From DATBSK01 sp040902705 (GTDB taxonomy: Bacteria; Actinomycetota; Acidimicrobiia; IMCC26256; PALSA-555), in NCBI GenBank assembly GCA_040902705.1, contig JBBDWT010000156.1:1-18602 (forward strand): DNA of 18,602 nt. Reading direction: 5' to 3'. Under the pieces are notes generated by a model. The model ran no database searches. It was not told where the DNA came from and saw only the letters and a program-made list of their open reading frames with translations. This document shows positions 9,016-15,159 of the stretch, piece by piece; position 1 is the first letter of the stretch; each line of letters opens with the position of its first letter. A program made the position numbers and the translations under genes.

Positions 9016-10896
9016 TCAGAGGAAGAGTGTGATCTTGTCGCCGCGGCGCACCCGCGCACCGCCGGGCGGGTCCTGCGCGCGCACCCTCTTGCCGGGACCG
9101 TAGTCCTCGACGTCGGGCACGAGACCGGCCGCACGCAGCGCCTCGCTCGCGGCCTCGACCGTCCGGCTCACGACGTTCGGCACCTCGATGATCTCGGGCC
9201 CGAGGCTGACGATGATCGAGACCTCGGAGTCGCGGGGCGCGAGCGCGCCGACCGCGGGGTCGGTGCCGATCACCTTCCCCTCCTCGACCGTGTCGCTGTA
9301 CGCCTCACCGCGCACACCCACGAGACGTACGCCCTCGAGCGCGGCCGCGGCCTCGTCGTAGCTCATGCCGGAGACCTCGGGCACCGGCACCGGCGCGGGG
9401 CCGTCGCTGATGATGAGGGTCACGGTGGACTCGCGCGGCGCCTGCCCGCCACCGGCGGGGTCGGTGGCGATCACGACGTCCTTCGGGACGGTCTCGTCGG
9501 TCTGACGCTTGCCCGCGACCACGAAGCCCGCGGCCTCGAGCTCGACCTGGGCGTCGGCGGCGTTCTTCCCCCGGACGTCGGGGAGCGGCACCGGTGGGGG
9601 GCCGCGCGACACGACGACACCGATCTCGGTGTCCGCGTCGACGAACGCCCCGGGTCCCGTGCGCTGCTCGATGACGAGGCCGACGGGGTCATCGGACGTG
9701 CGGCGCTCCACGACGGTCATGAGCAGCCCGACCTTGGTCGCGGCGGCTGCCGCGTCGGTCTCCGGGAGCCCGACGAGCCGCGGCACGGCGACGGTCGCTC
9801 CCCCGCCGACACCTGCACCGACGATCGCGACGACGCCCGCGACCAGGGCGGCGACGATCACCGCGCCGACGACGAGCGGGACGAGGCTGCGCCGCATCGC
9901 GGTGCGCTGTGGGACGGGGACGGGAAGCGCACCGACGCCGGTCGCGGCGTCGGTCGCCTTCGTGACGTCCTGGTCGTAGAAGCGCGATGTCGCGCCGTGC
10001 TTCGTCGAGTCGACGTTCTCGAGCACGTCGCCGAGCCCGGGCAGCGAGAGCGGCTCGGGCGCCGGCAGCACGCGCCCCGCCGCGGCGAGCGCCGCGCCCA
10101 TCGCGGCCGCGTCGGCGTACCGCTCGGTCGGGTCGGGCTTCCCGGCTCGCGTGACGACCGGTGCGAGTGGCCCGAGCGCCGCCGGCCCTTCGATCGCGCG
10201 GTGGGCGCGCGCGGCAAGGGTGCCGATCGCGGTGTCACCGACGACGGGCACCTCGCCGGTGCACGCCTCGACCAGCACGATCGCGAGCGAATAGAGGTCG
10301 GCGCGACCGTCGAGCGACGAACCGCCGGCCTGCTCGGGAGCGACGTAGCGCGCCGTGCCGACCAGCGTTCCCGCGGGCTCGGTCCACGATGCCTCCGCGA
10401 GGGCGCGCGCGAGACCGAAGTCGGCGACGCGCACGATGCCGTGCGCGTCGAACAGGAGGTTCGCCGGCTTGATGTCGCGGTGCACGATGCCACGGCCGTG
10501 CGCGTACGCGAGGGCCGCGGCGACCTGGCGACCGACGTGGGCTGCCTGCTCGGGCGTCAGCCGGTCGCCGCCGTCGAGGAGCGCGCGCAGCGATCCGCCG
10601 TTGAGGAGCTCGAGGACCATGAAGGCCACGCCGTCGTCCTCGCCCCAGTCGTAGACCGCCATGACGTGGGGATGGTGCAGCGCGGCGGCCATCTGCGCCT
10701 CGGCCCGGAAGCGACGGAGGAAGCCGCTGTCGTCGGACAGGCCGTCGTGGAGGATCTTGACGGCCACCCGCCGGCGCAGGCGCACGTCGTCGGCCAGGTA
10801 GACGCGTCCGCTCGCCCCGGCGCCGATGGGCGCGAGCAGGCGGTACCGGCCATTGAGAACACGACCGATGAGGTCGACAAGGGCGGTGTGGGCCAT
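9016..10896 (-). CDS. PknB-like Ser/Thr protein kinase with four PASTA repeats
   Basis: The 626-residue product is a transmembrane receptor-type kinase. The kinase domain (about 17-275) is complete: glycine loop IGAGASGRVY (24-33), ATP-binding Lys47 in VAVK, catalytic HRDIKPAN (139-146, Asp141), DFG (159-161) and APE (186-188). A juxtamembrane linker (about 276-335) leads to a single TM helix (about 338-362). Four extracellular PASTA repeats follow at about 370-431, 437-498, 504-566 and 571-626, each with the usual VP-x-(V/L)-x-G-like start. PASTA domains bind muropeptides or lipid II, linking cell-wall state to phosphorylation of division and wall enzymes. Unlike canonical pknB it is not beside ftsW, pbpA, rodA or a PP2C phosphatase, so it is probably a paralogue. 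TACCCT lies 10 nt before the ATG. It is divergent from a small membrane protein gene. Confidence 0.95.
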   Translation of the reverse strand: MAHTALVDLIGRVLNGRYRLLAPIGAGASGRVYLADDVRLRRRVAVKILHDGLSDDSGFLRRFRAEAQMAAALHHPHVMAVYDWGEDDGVAFMVLELLNGGSLRALLDGGDRLTPEQAAHVGRQVAAALAYAHGRGIVHRDIKPANLLFDAHGIVRVADFGLARALAEASWTEPAGTLVGTARYVAPEQAGGSSLDGRADLYSLAIVLVEACTGEVPVVGDTAIGTLAARAHRAIEGPAALGPLAPVVTRAGKPDPTERYADAAAMGAALAAAGRVLPAPEPLSLPGLGDVLENVDSTKHGATSRFYDQDVTKATDAATGVGALPVPVPQRTAMRRSLVPLVVGAVIVAALVAGVVAIVGAGVGGGATVAVPRLVGLPETDAAAAATKVGLLMTVVERRTSDDPVGLVIEQRTGPGAFVDADTEIGVVVSRGPPPVPLPDVRGKNAADAQVELEAAGFVVAGKRQTDETVPKDVVIATDPAGGGQAPRESTVTLIISDGPAPVPVPEVSGMSYDEAAAALEGVRLVGVRGEAYSDTVEEGKVIGTDPAVGALAPRDSEVSIIVSLGPEIIEVPNVVSRTVEAASEALRAAGLVPDVEDYGPGKRVRAQDPPGGARVRRGDKITLFL

Positions 10897-10906
10897 GTTG
10901 CGAACC

Positions 10907-10912
10907 AGGGTA
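10907..10912 (-). promoter_or_regulatory. -10 box for the PASTA kinase (TACCCT)
   Basis: TACCCT on the minus strand lies 10 nt before the kinase ATG, giving a leader of about 3 nt or none. No ribosome site is present. An identical TACCCT faces the other way at 10949-10954, so the 64-bp spacer is a symmetric divergent promoter. Confidence 0.5.
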
Positions 10913-10948
10913 GGAGCCGCCGACGCCAGATCAGCGGCAAGTGCTCGG

Positions 10949-10954
10949 TACCCT
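10949..10954 (+). promoter_or_regulatory. Leaderless -10 box for the 156-aa gene (TACCCT)
   Basis: TACCCT ends 6 nt before the GTG at 10961, so the transcript would start at the initiation codon. This supports choosing that GTG over upstream in-frame starts. The hexamer is identical to the one serving the divergent kinase. Confidence 0.55.
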
Positions 10955-10960
10955 CGGTGC

Positions 10961-11431
10961 GTGGCCGAGACACCTCCCGCCGCGACCGCACCGGGGGCAG
11001 CCCGTCGTCAGCCGCTGCTGCACCACCCGTGGCGATGGGTGCTGGCGGGCGCCGTCGTGCTCGTCGTGCTGAACCTGGGGATCTTCGCCCTCGACCAGTC
11101 CGACACGAGCCCCGGCGGACGGACCCTGCCGAACACGATCGACTCGCTGACGCCGCCGCCCGGCGAGCTGATCCGGCCCCAGGACACGATCGGCGCCGAC
11201 CTGCGCGACGACCTGACGGGCGTGCTCGTGCTCGACGGCGTGGAGATCCCCGAGGACCAGCTCGAGCGCGTGGTCCCGCTGGCGCAGGTCGCGTTCCGCC
11301 CGGGCACCGACCAGGAGCTCGAGCGCTTCGATCCCGGCGCCCACAGCCTCACGGTCCTGTACTGGCCGCAGGGCAAGGAGCGCCCGAAGAACCCGGGCTC
11401 CTACCCCTGGTCGTTCCGCGTCGGCGCCTAA
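10961..11431 (+). CDS. Small single-TM membrane-anchored protein of unknown function
   Basis: I do not recognise a named family. The 156-residue product has a short Pro/Ala-rich cytoplasmic N-terminus, one membrane helix (about 26-45) and an extracytoplasmic domain of about 110 residues with conserved-looking features: GVLVLDGVEIPEDQLERV, then AFRPGTDQELERFDPG and a C-terminal LTVLYWP. The frame is open back to 10826, but that part overlaps the kinase gene. The GTG at 10961 follows TACCCT by 6 nt and is preferred. It is divergent from the PASTA kinase and shares a promoter spacer with it, so a role near the envelope or with the kinase is possible but unproven. It converges on the MaoC gene across a hairpin. 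Confidence 0.75.
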   Translation: MAETPPAATAPGAARRQPLLHHPWRWVLAGAVVLVVLNLGIFALDQSDTSPGGRTLPNTIDSLTPPPGELIRPQDTIGADLRDDLTGVLVLDGVEIPEDQLERVVPLAQVAFRPGTDQELERFDPGAHSLTVLYWPQGKERPKNPGSYPWSFRVGA

Positions 11432-11439
11432 CCCCTGGT

Positions 11440-11477
11440 TGCGTCCCTCACCGTCGTGAGGCGGGTCGAGGGACGCA
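11440..11477. terminator. Bidirectional hairpin terminator between the 156-aa gene and maoC
   Basis: TGCGTCCCTC (11440-11449) pairs perfectly with GAGGGACGCA (11468-11477) over 10 bp. A competing inner hairpin is CCTCAC/GTGAGG with a CGTC loop (11446-11461). It begins 8 nt after the stop of the 156-aa gene. Once the artefactual gap is collapsed it also lies just beyond the MaoC stop, so it could serve both genes. Confidence 0.7.
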
Positions 11478-11478
11478 G

Positions 11479-11533
11479 AGGCGCTACGGGACGGCGAAGG
11501 TCGCGGCGCCCTTGATCGCGGGGCCGCCCGACT
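11479..11533. repeat. Left copy of a 55-bp duplicated contig edge
   Basis: These 55 bases are identical to 11634-11688. The copy ends exactly where the N run begins, and its partner starts exactly where the N run ends. It contains the last codons and stop of the MaoC gene in the minus orientation. It is most simply an unmerged assembly overlap, not a biological repeat. Confidence 0.85.
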
Positions 11534-11633
11534 NNNNNNNNNNNNNNNNNNNNNNNNNNNNNNNNNNNNNNNNNNNNNNNNNNNNNNNNNNNNNNNNNNN
11601 NNNNNNNNNNNNNNNNNNNNNNNNNNNNNNNNN
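11534..11633. other. Scaffold gap of 100 Ns
   Basis: A run of exactly 100 N characters, the conventional placeholder for a gap of unknown size. Because both flanks carry the same 55 bp, the true gap length is probably negative: the contigs overlap. No gene appears to be interrupted. Confidence 0.95.
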
Positions 11634-11688
11634 AGGCGCTACGGGACGGCGAAGGTCGCGGCGCCCTTGATCGCGGGGCCGCCCGACT
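11634..11688. repeat. Right copy of the 55-bp duplicated contig edge
   Basis: Identical to 11479-11533 and starting on the first base after the N run. It encodes the C-terminus of the MaoC protein and its TAG stop (11639-11641) in the natural reading context, so this is the genuine genomic copy. Confidence 0.85.
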
Positions 11689-12085
11689 CGACCCGGGTGA
11701 CGAGCAGATCCAGCTCGACCCGCCGCTCGCCGTCACCGTCACCGTCACCATCGCCGGCACCGCGGTCGACGATGCGCGCGACCGTCGCCTCACACACGAG
11801 CCGGTCACCGGGCCACACCTGCTCGCGGAACTGCACCGCGAACCGGCGCACGTTGTCGGCGCCGAGCCACTCGGCGCAGTAGCCGGCGAGGATGCCGGCC
11901 TGGAGCATCCCGACGGAGAACACGGTCGGGAACCCCGCGCCACGCGCGAAGTCCTCGTCGTGGTGGATCGGGTTGAAGTCGCCCGAGGCGCCCTGGTAGC
12001 GCACGAAGTCGGTCCGGGTGAGCGGTCCGTACTCGCGCGGCCCCGGGCCTTCGCCCACGCGCAGCTCGTGCCACCGCACTGCCAC
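11639..12085 (-). CDS. MaoC-like (R)-specific enoyl-CoA hydratase (HadB-like)
   Basis: The product of about 148 residues is a single hot-dog domain with the hydratase-2 motif YQGASGDFNPIHHDEDFA (about residues 31-48), where the Asp and His of GDFNPIH are the catalytic pair that hydrates trans-2-enoyl-CoA or -ACP to the (3R)-hydroxy product. The following FPTVFSVGMLQAGIL is also typical. The start is GTG at 12085, one base after the TGA of the preceding gene; a GTG at 12079, preceded by GAGG 5 nt upstream, is equally plausible. An unusual Gly-Asp repeat, coded by tandem hexamers, sits in a loop near residue 115. It probably forms a heterodimer with the upstream HadA-like partner, since such hot-dog pairs work together. 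The 3' end adjoins the scaffold gap but is intact. Confidence 0.88.
   Translation of the reverse strand: MAVRWHELRVGEGPGPREYGPLTRTDFVRYQGASGDFNPIHHDEDFARGAGFPTVFSVGMLQAGILAGYCAEWLGADNVRRFAVQFREQVWPGDRLVCEATVARIVDRGAGDGDGDGDGERRVELDLLVTRVESGGPAIKGAATFAVP
11732..11749. repeat. Hexanucleotide tandem repeat (GTCACC)x3 within maoC
   Basis: Three perfect GTCACC units followed by a degenerate ATCGCC. On the coding strand they read as alternating Gly-Asp, giving the GDGDGDGDG loop in the MaoC product. The unit length of 6 keeps the reading frame if copies are gained or lost. Confidence 0.8.
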
Positions 12086-12086
12086 C

Positions 12087-12536
12087 TCAGGCCCCCGCCT
12101 CGGGCGCTCGCGCGGTCTCGATCGCGGTCGAGCGACACTCGACGCGCACCCGACCGTCGGCATCGCGGAACTCGGTCACCGTCTCGACGAACGTCATCGA
12201 GCCCCCGCGCTTCCCCTCTTTCTCGTACACCTTGTCGACGCGCGTCTGCATCGTCAGCTCCTCACCGGCGTGTGGCAGTGCACCGTGGAACACGTACTCC
12301 TCACCACCGTGGAGCAGCCGCTGCAGGTCGAGCCCCACGCGCGCGAGCGGCGAGCTCGCTCCGCTCATCCAGAAGTTCCGCACGGTCAGGAACGTCGGCG
12401 GGACGGGTGGCGTCGTCGCGTCGGTGTACTCGGGGTTGTCGTCGAGGCACGCTCGCGCGAACTCGCGGATCTTGCCGCGCTCGACCGGCATCGTCGTCGG
12501 CTCGTCGGTGAGCCCCACCGCGTCGTCGATCGCCAT
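12087..12536 (-). CDS. MaoC N-terminal-like dehydratase subunit (HadA/FAS1-DH family)
   Basis: This 149-residue hot-dog protein resembles the non-catalytic or substrate-binding partner of (R)-hydratase heterodimers (HadA of mycobacterial FAS-II, FAS1_DH region). Diagnostic segments are GKIREFARACLDDNPEYTD (about 21-39), PPVPPTFLTVRNFW (about 43-56), and the strand LLHGGEEYVFHGALPHAGEE (74-93), a family hallmark. It lacks the GDxNPIH catalytic motif, which its downstream neighbour supplies. The ATG at 12536 has a strong AGGGGG ribosome site 5 nt upstream, within a 17-nt spacer after the ligA stop, so it is translated from the ligA operon mRNA. Its stop is one base from the MaoC GTG. The acyl substrate is unknown. 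Confidence 0.87.
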   Translation of the reverse strand: MAIDDAVGLTDEPTTMPVERGKIREFARACLDDNPEYTDATTPPVPPTFLTVRNFWMSGASSPLARVGLDLQRLLHGGEEYVFHGALPHAGEELTMQTRVDKVYEKEGKRGGSMTFVETVTEFRDADGRVRVECRSTAIETARAPEAGA

Positions 12537-12553
12537 CTGTTCCCCCTCCTCCC

Positions 12554-14695
12554 CTACTTCTCGTTCCTGCTCGCCGTCGACGGCTTCTTCTTGGCCGGCT
12601 TCTTCGCCGCCTTCTTCGCCGCCTTCTCGGGCTTGGCCCCCTTCGCGGGCGTCGGGGCGGCGTCACCGTCCACCGCCGGCCCGTGCTCGAGCAAGTCGGC
12701 GAAACCGCCTTCGTCGAGGATCGTCACGCCGAGGGTCTCGGCCTTCGCGAGCTTCGATCCGGGGCTCGCGCCCGCGACGACGTAGCTCGTCTTCTTCGAC
12801 ACGCTCGACGTCACCTTCCCGCCGCGCGACTCGATGGCGGCCTGGGCCTCGTCTCGCGTGAACCCCTCGAGCCCACCGGTCAGCACCACGGTCATGCCGG
12901 CGAGCGTCGCCTCGCCCGCGACGAGCTCGACCATCGGCGCCGTGAGATCGACGCCCGCCGAGCGCAGCTTCTCGACGACCGCGCGGTTCCCGTCGATCGC
13001 GAAGAAGCGCTGCAGGCTCTCCGCGATCACGTGTCCGACCCCGTCGACCGCAGTCAGCTCCTCGACGGTCGCGCGCTCGATCGCGTCGATCGAGCCCATC
13101 GACCGCGCGACCGCCTGCGCGGCCGTCGGGCCGACATGGCGCGCTCCGAGCCCGACGAGCACCCGTGCAAGCCCCCGCGTCTTCGAGGCGTCGATGCTCG
13201 CGACCAGGTTCTCGGCCGACTTCTGCGCCATCCGCTCGAGCGGCAGCAGGCGCTCGACGGTGACCACGTAGATGTCGCCCGCGTCCGACAGCAGCCCGGA
13301 GTCGACGAACTGTCGGACCCGCTCCTCGCCGAGTCCCTCGATGTCCATCGCGTTGCGACCCGCGAAGAACACGATGCGCTGCACCAGCTGTTCGGGGCAC
13401 TCGACGTTGACGCAGTGGGTGTCGGACTCGCCCTCGAGCCGCACCAGCGGCGCTCCGCAGGCGGGGCAGCTCGTGGGGAACTTCCAGCGACGGGCGCCCG
13501 GCTTGCGCTTGGAGAGCACGGGCCCGACGACCTCCGGGATCACGTCGCCGGCCTTGCGCACGACGACGGTGTCGCCCGGACGGACGTCCTTGCGCGCGAC
13601 CTCGTCCTCGTTGTGCAGCGTGGCCAAGCCGACCGTCGACCCGCCGACGAACACGGGCTCGAGCATCGCGAAGGGCGTCGCGCGCCCGGTCCTCCCGATG
13701 CTGACCATGATCCCGAGCAGCCGCGTCGTCTTCTCCTCGGGGGGGAACTTGAAGGCGATCGCCCACCGCGGCGCCTTGCTCGTCGTCCCCATCTCGTCGC
13801 GCTGCGCGAGGTCGTCCACCTTGACGACGGCGCCGTCGATCTCGTACCCGAGCGAGTGGCGCTGCTCGAGCATCCGCTCCGCGAACGCGTACACCGCGTC
13901 GAGCGTGTCGAGTCGCTCGATGTGGGGGTTGACCGGCACCCCGAGGTCCTGGATGCACTCCAGGGTCTCGTGATGCGATCGGAGCCGCGGACCGCCTTCC
14001 TGCACGCCGAGCTGGTACGCGAAGAAGTCGAGGTCGCGCGACGCCGTGACACGCGGGTCCTTCTGTCGCAGGCTTCCGGCCGCCGCGTTGCGCGGGTTCG
14101 CGAACAGGCGGTCACCCGCCTCACCCTGACGTCGGTTGAGCTCGTCGAACGACGCGATCGGCATGAACACCTCGCCGCGCACCTCGAGGCGCGTCGGCAT
14201 CTTCGAGCCGACGAGCTTCGACGGGATGCGCGCGATCGTCGCCACGTTCACGGTGACGTCCTCGCCGGTGACACCGTCGCCGCGCGTCGCCGCGCGCGTG
14301 AGGCTCCCCGCTTCGTAGAGCAGGGAGATGGCGAGGCCGTCGAGCTTCGGTTCACCGACGAACCCGATCGGATCCATCACGATGCGCGAGATCCGTTCGA
14401 ACCACGCCCGGAGCTCATCGCGGCTGAAGGCGTTGTCGAGCGACAGCATCGGCGCGACGTGGCGCACCGGCGCGAACGTCGCGCCCGTGCTCGCGACGCC
14501 TGCGCGCTGGGTCGGCGAGTCGGGAGTGATGAGCTCGGGATGAGCGGCCTCGATCTCGTGGAGCTCGCGCAGGAGGACATCGAACTCGGCGTCGGAGATC
14601 TCGGGATCGTCGAACAGGTAGTAGCGATCGTTGTGGTACTCGATCTGCTGACGGAGCTCGACGGCCCGCGCACCCGGATCGGAGCCCGCGGTCAC
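12554..14695 (-). CDS. ligA: NAD-dependent DNA ligase with lysine-rich tail
   Basis: LigA seals nicks in replication and repair using NAD+. The 713-residue product shows the Ia domain with HNDRYYLFDDPEISDAEFD (21-39), the adenylation site EPKLDG with Lys117 as AMP acceptor, the OB fold with RTGRATPFAMLEPVFVGG (335-352), a four-Cys zinc finger (C410, C413, C428, C433), helix-hairpin-helix repeats (about 505-575) and a BRCT domain (about 594-675). A Lys/Ala/Pro-rich extension of about 38 residues follows the BRCT domain and is not part of the usual family architecture. It starts with GTG overlapping the preceding gene's stop as GTGA. HadA- and MaoC-like genes follow closely in the same direction. 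Identification is firm. Confidence 0.97.
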   Translation of the reverse strand: MTAGSDPGARAVELRQQIEYHNDRYYLFDDPEISDAEFDVLLRELHEIEAAHPELITPDSPTQRAGVASTGATFAPVRHVAPMLSLDNAFSRDELRAWFERISRIVMDPIGFVGEPKLDGLAISLLYEAGSLTRAATRGDGVTGEDVTVNVATIARIPSKLVGSKMPTRLEVRGEVFMPIASFDELNRRQGEAGDRLFANPRNAAAGSLRQKDPRVTASRDLDFFAYQLGVQEGGPRLRSHHETLECIQDLGVPVNPHIERLDTLDAVYAFAERMLEQRHSLGYEIDGAVVKVDDLAQRDEMGTTSKAPRWAIAFKFPPEEKTTRLLGIMVSIGRTGRATPFAMLEPVFVGGSTVGLATLHNEDEVARKDVRPGDTVVVRKAGDVIPEVVGPVLSKRKPGARRWKFPTSCPACGAPLVRLEGESDTHCVNVECPEQLVQRIVFFAGRNAMDIEGLGEERVRQFVDSGLLSDAGDIYVVTVERLLPLERMAQKSAENLVASIDASKTRGLARVLVGLGARHVGPTAAQAVARSMGSIDAIERATVEELTAVDGVGHVIAESLQRFFAIDGNRAVVEKLRSAGVDLTAPMVELVAGEATLAGMTVVLTGGLEGFTRDEAQAAIESRGGKVTSSVSKKTSYVVAGASPGSKLAKAETLGVTILDEGGFADLLEHGPAVDGDAAPTPAKGAKPEKAAKKAAKKPAKKKPSTASRNEK

Positions 14696-15117
14696 GTGAT
14701 CGGCGGCAACGTGATCGTCGGTTGCGTGGGGCCCACGGTGCTCGGCGGTGCGGTGGGCGCCGTCGGTGGCTGGGTCGGCGGCGCCGTCGGCGAGGTGGGC
14801 GCGGCGGTGGACGGCGTCGAGCCCGTCGAGGGTGGCACCGCCGTCGTCACCGTGGCGATCGTCGTGGTGGTCGGCGACTCGTCGCCACCGCCGTCGCCGA
14901 ACGCGAACACGACGAGCAGGATGACGGCGACCACGATCACGGCGCAGATGACGATGACCGCGTTGCGCTGCCAGCCCATCCAGGCGGAGTCGAGATCGCC
15001 GTCGCTGCCCGGGTGCCGGGGTGGTGCGCCGCCGGCGGCGACAGCGCCGCCCGGGTACGCCTGCGTCGGCTCTCCGGGCTCCGAGGGATACGCGATGGGG
15101 CGGTCGTCGGGTGCCAT
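14692..15117 (-). CDS. Single-TM protein with Thr/Pro-rich extracytoplasmic tail
   Basis: No named family is recognised. The 141-residue product has a Pro/Gly-rich cytoplasmic N-terminus (1-50), one strongly hydrophobic helix (about 52-73) and a low-complexity tail (80-141) made almost entirely of Thr, Pro, Ser and Ala, with a run of TTTT and many AP(T/P) units. Such tails act as wall-spanning stalks and are candidate O-mannosylation sites in actinobacteria. The ATG at 15117 follows TAGACT by 10 nt without a ribosome site. Its stop overlaps the ligA GTG by 4 bp, so ligA translation is probably coupled to it. The gene may be a lineage-specific first cistron with no link to ligation. Confidence 0.72.
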   Translation of the reverse strand: MAPDDRPIAYPSEPGEPTQAYPGGAVAAGGAPPRHPGSDGDLDSAWMGWQRNAVIVICAVIVVAVILLVVFAFGDGGGDESPTTTTIATVTTAVPPSTGSTPSTAAPTSPTAPPTQPPTAPTAPPSTVGPTQPTITLPPIT

Positions 15118-15127
15118 GCGGTTGCGG

Positions 15128-15133
15128 AGTCTA
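15128..15133 (-). promoter_or_regulatory. -10 box for the 141-aa gene/ligA operon (TAGACT)
   Basis: TAGACT on the minus strand lies 10 nt before the ATG at 15117, so the leader would be only about 3 nt. It would drive the four-gene unit of the 141-aa gene, ligA and the two hot-dog genes. No ribosome site is present. Confidence 0.5.
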
Positions 15134-15159
15134 CGCAGGCGTTTCGCGAGACTGATCCC

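Noticed and set aside
8862..9134. N-terminal extension of the SDR frame to 401 residues
   Set aside because: The extra residues are Arg/Ser/Pro-rich with no homology pattern, overlap the end of the kinase gene, and GGAG plus the Rossmann fold place the start at 8861.
11479..11688. 55-bp direct repeats as an attachment site or target-site duplication of a mobile element
   Set aside because: The copies abut the N run exactly on both sides and carry the MaoC 3' end; an unmerged contig overlap explains this without a mobile element.
11428..12138. Open frame passing through the N run
   Set aside because: It depends on translating Ns as coding sequence and is out of frame with the MaoC protein; the gap itself appears to be an assembly artefact.
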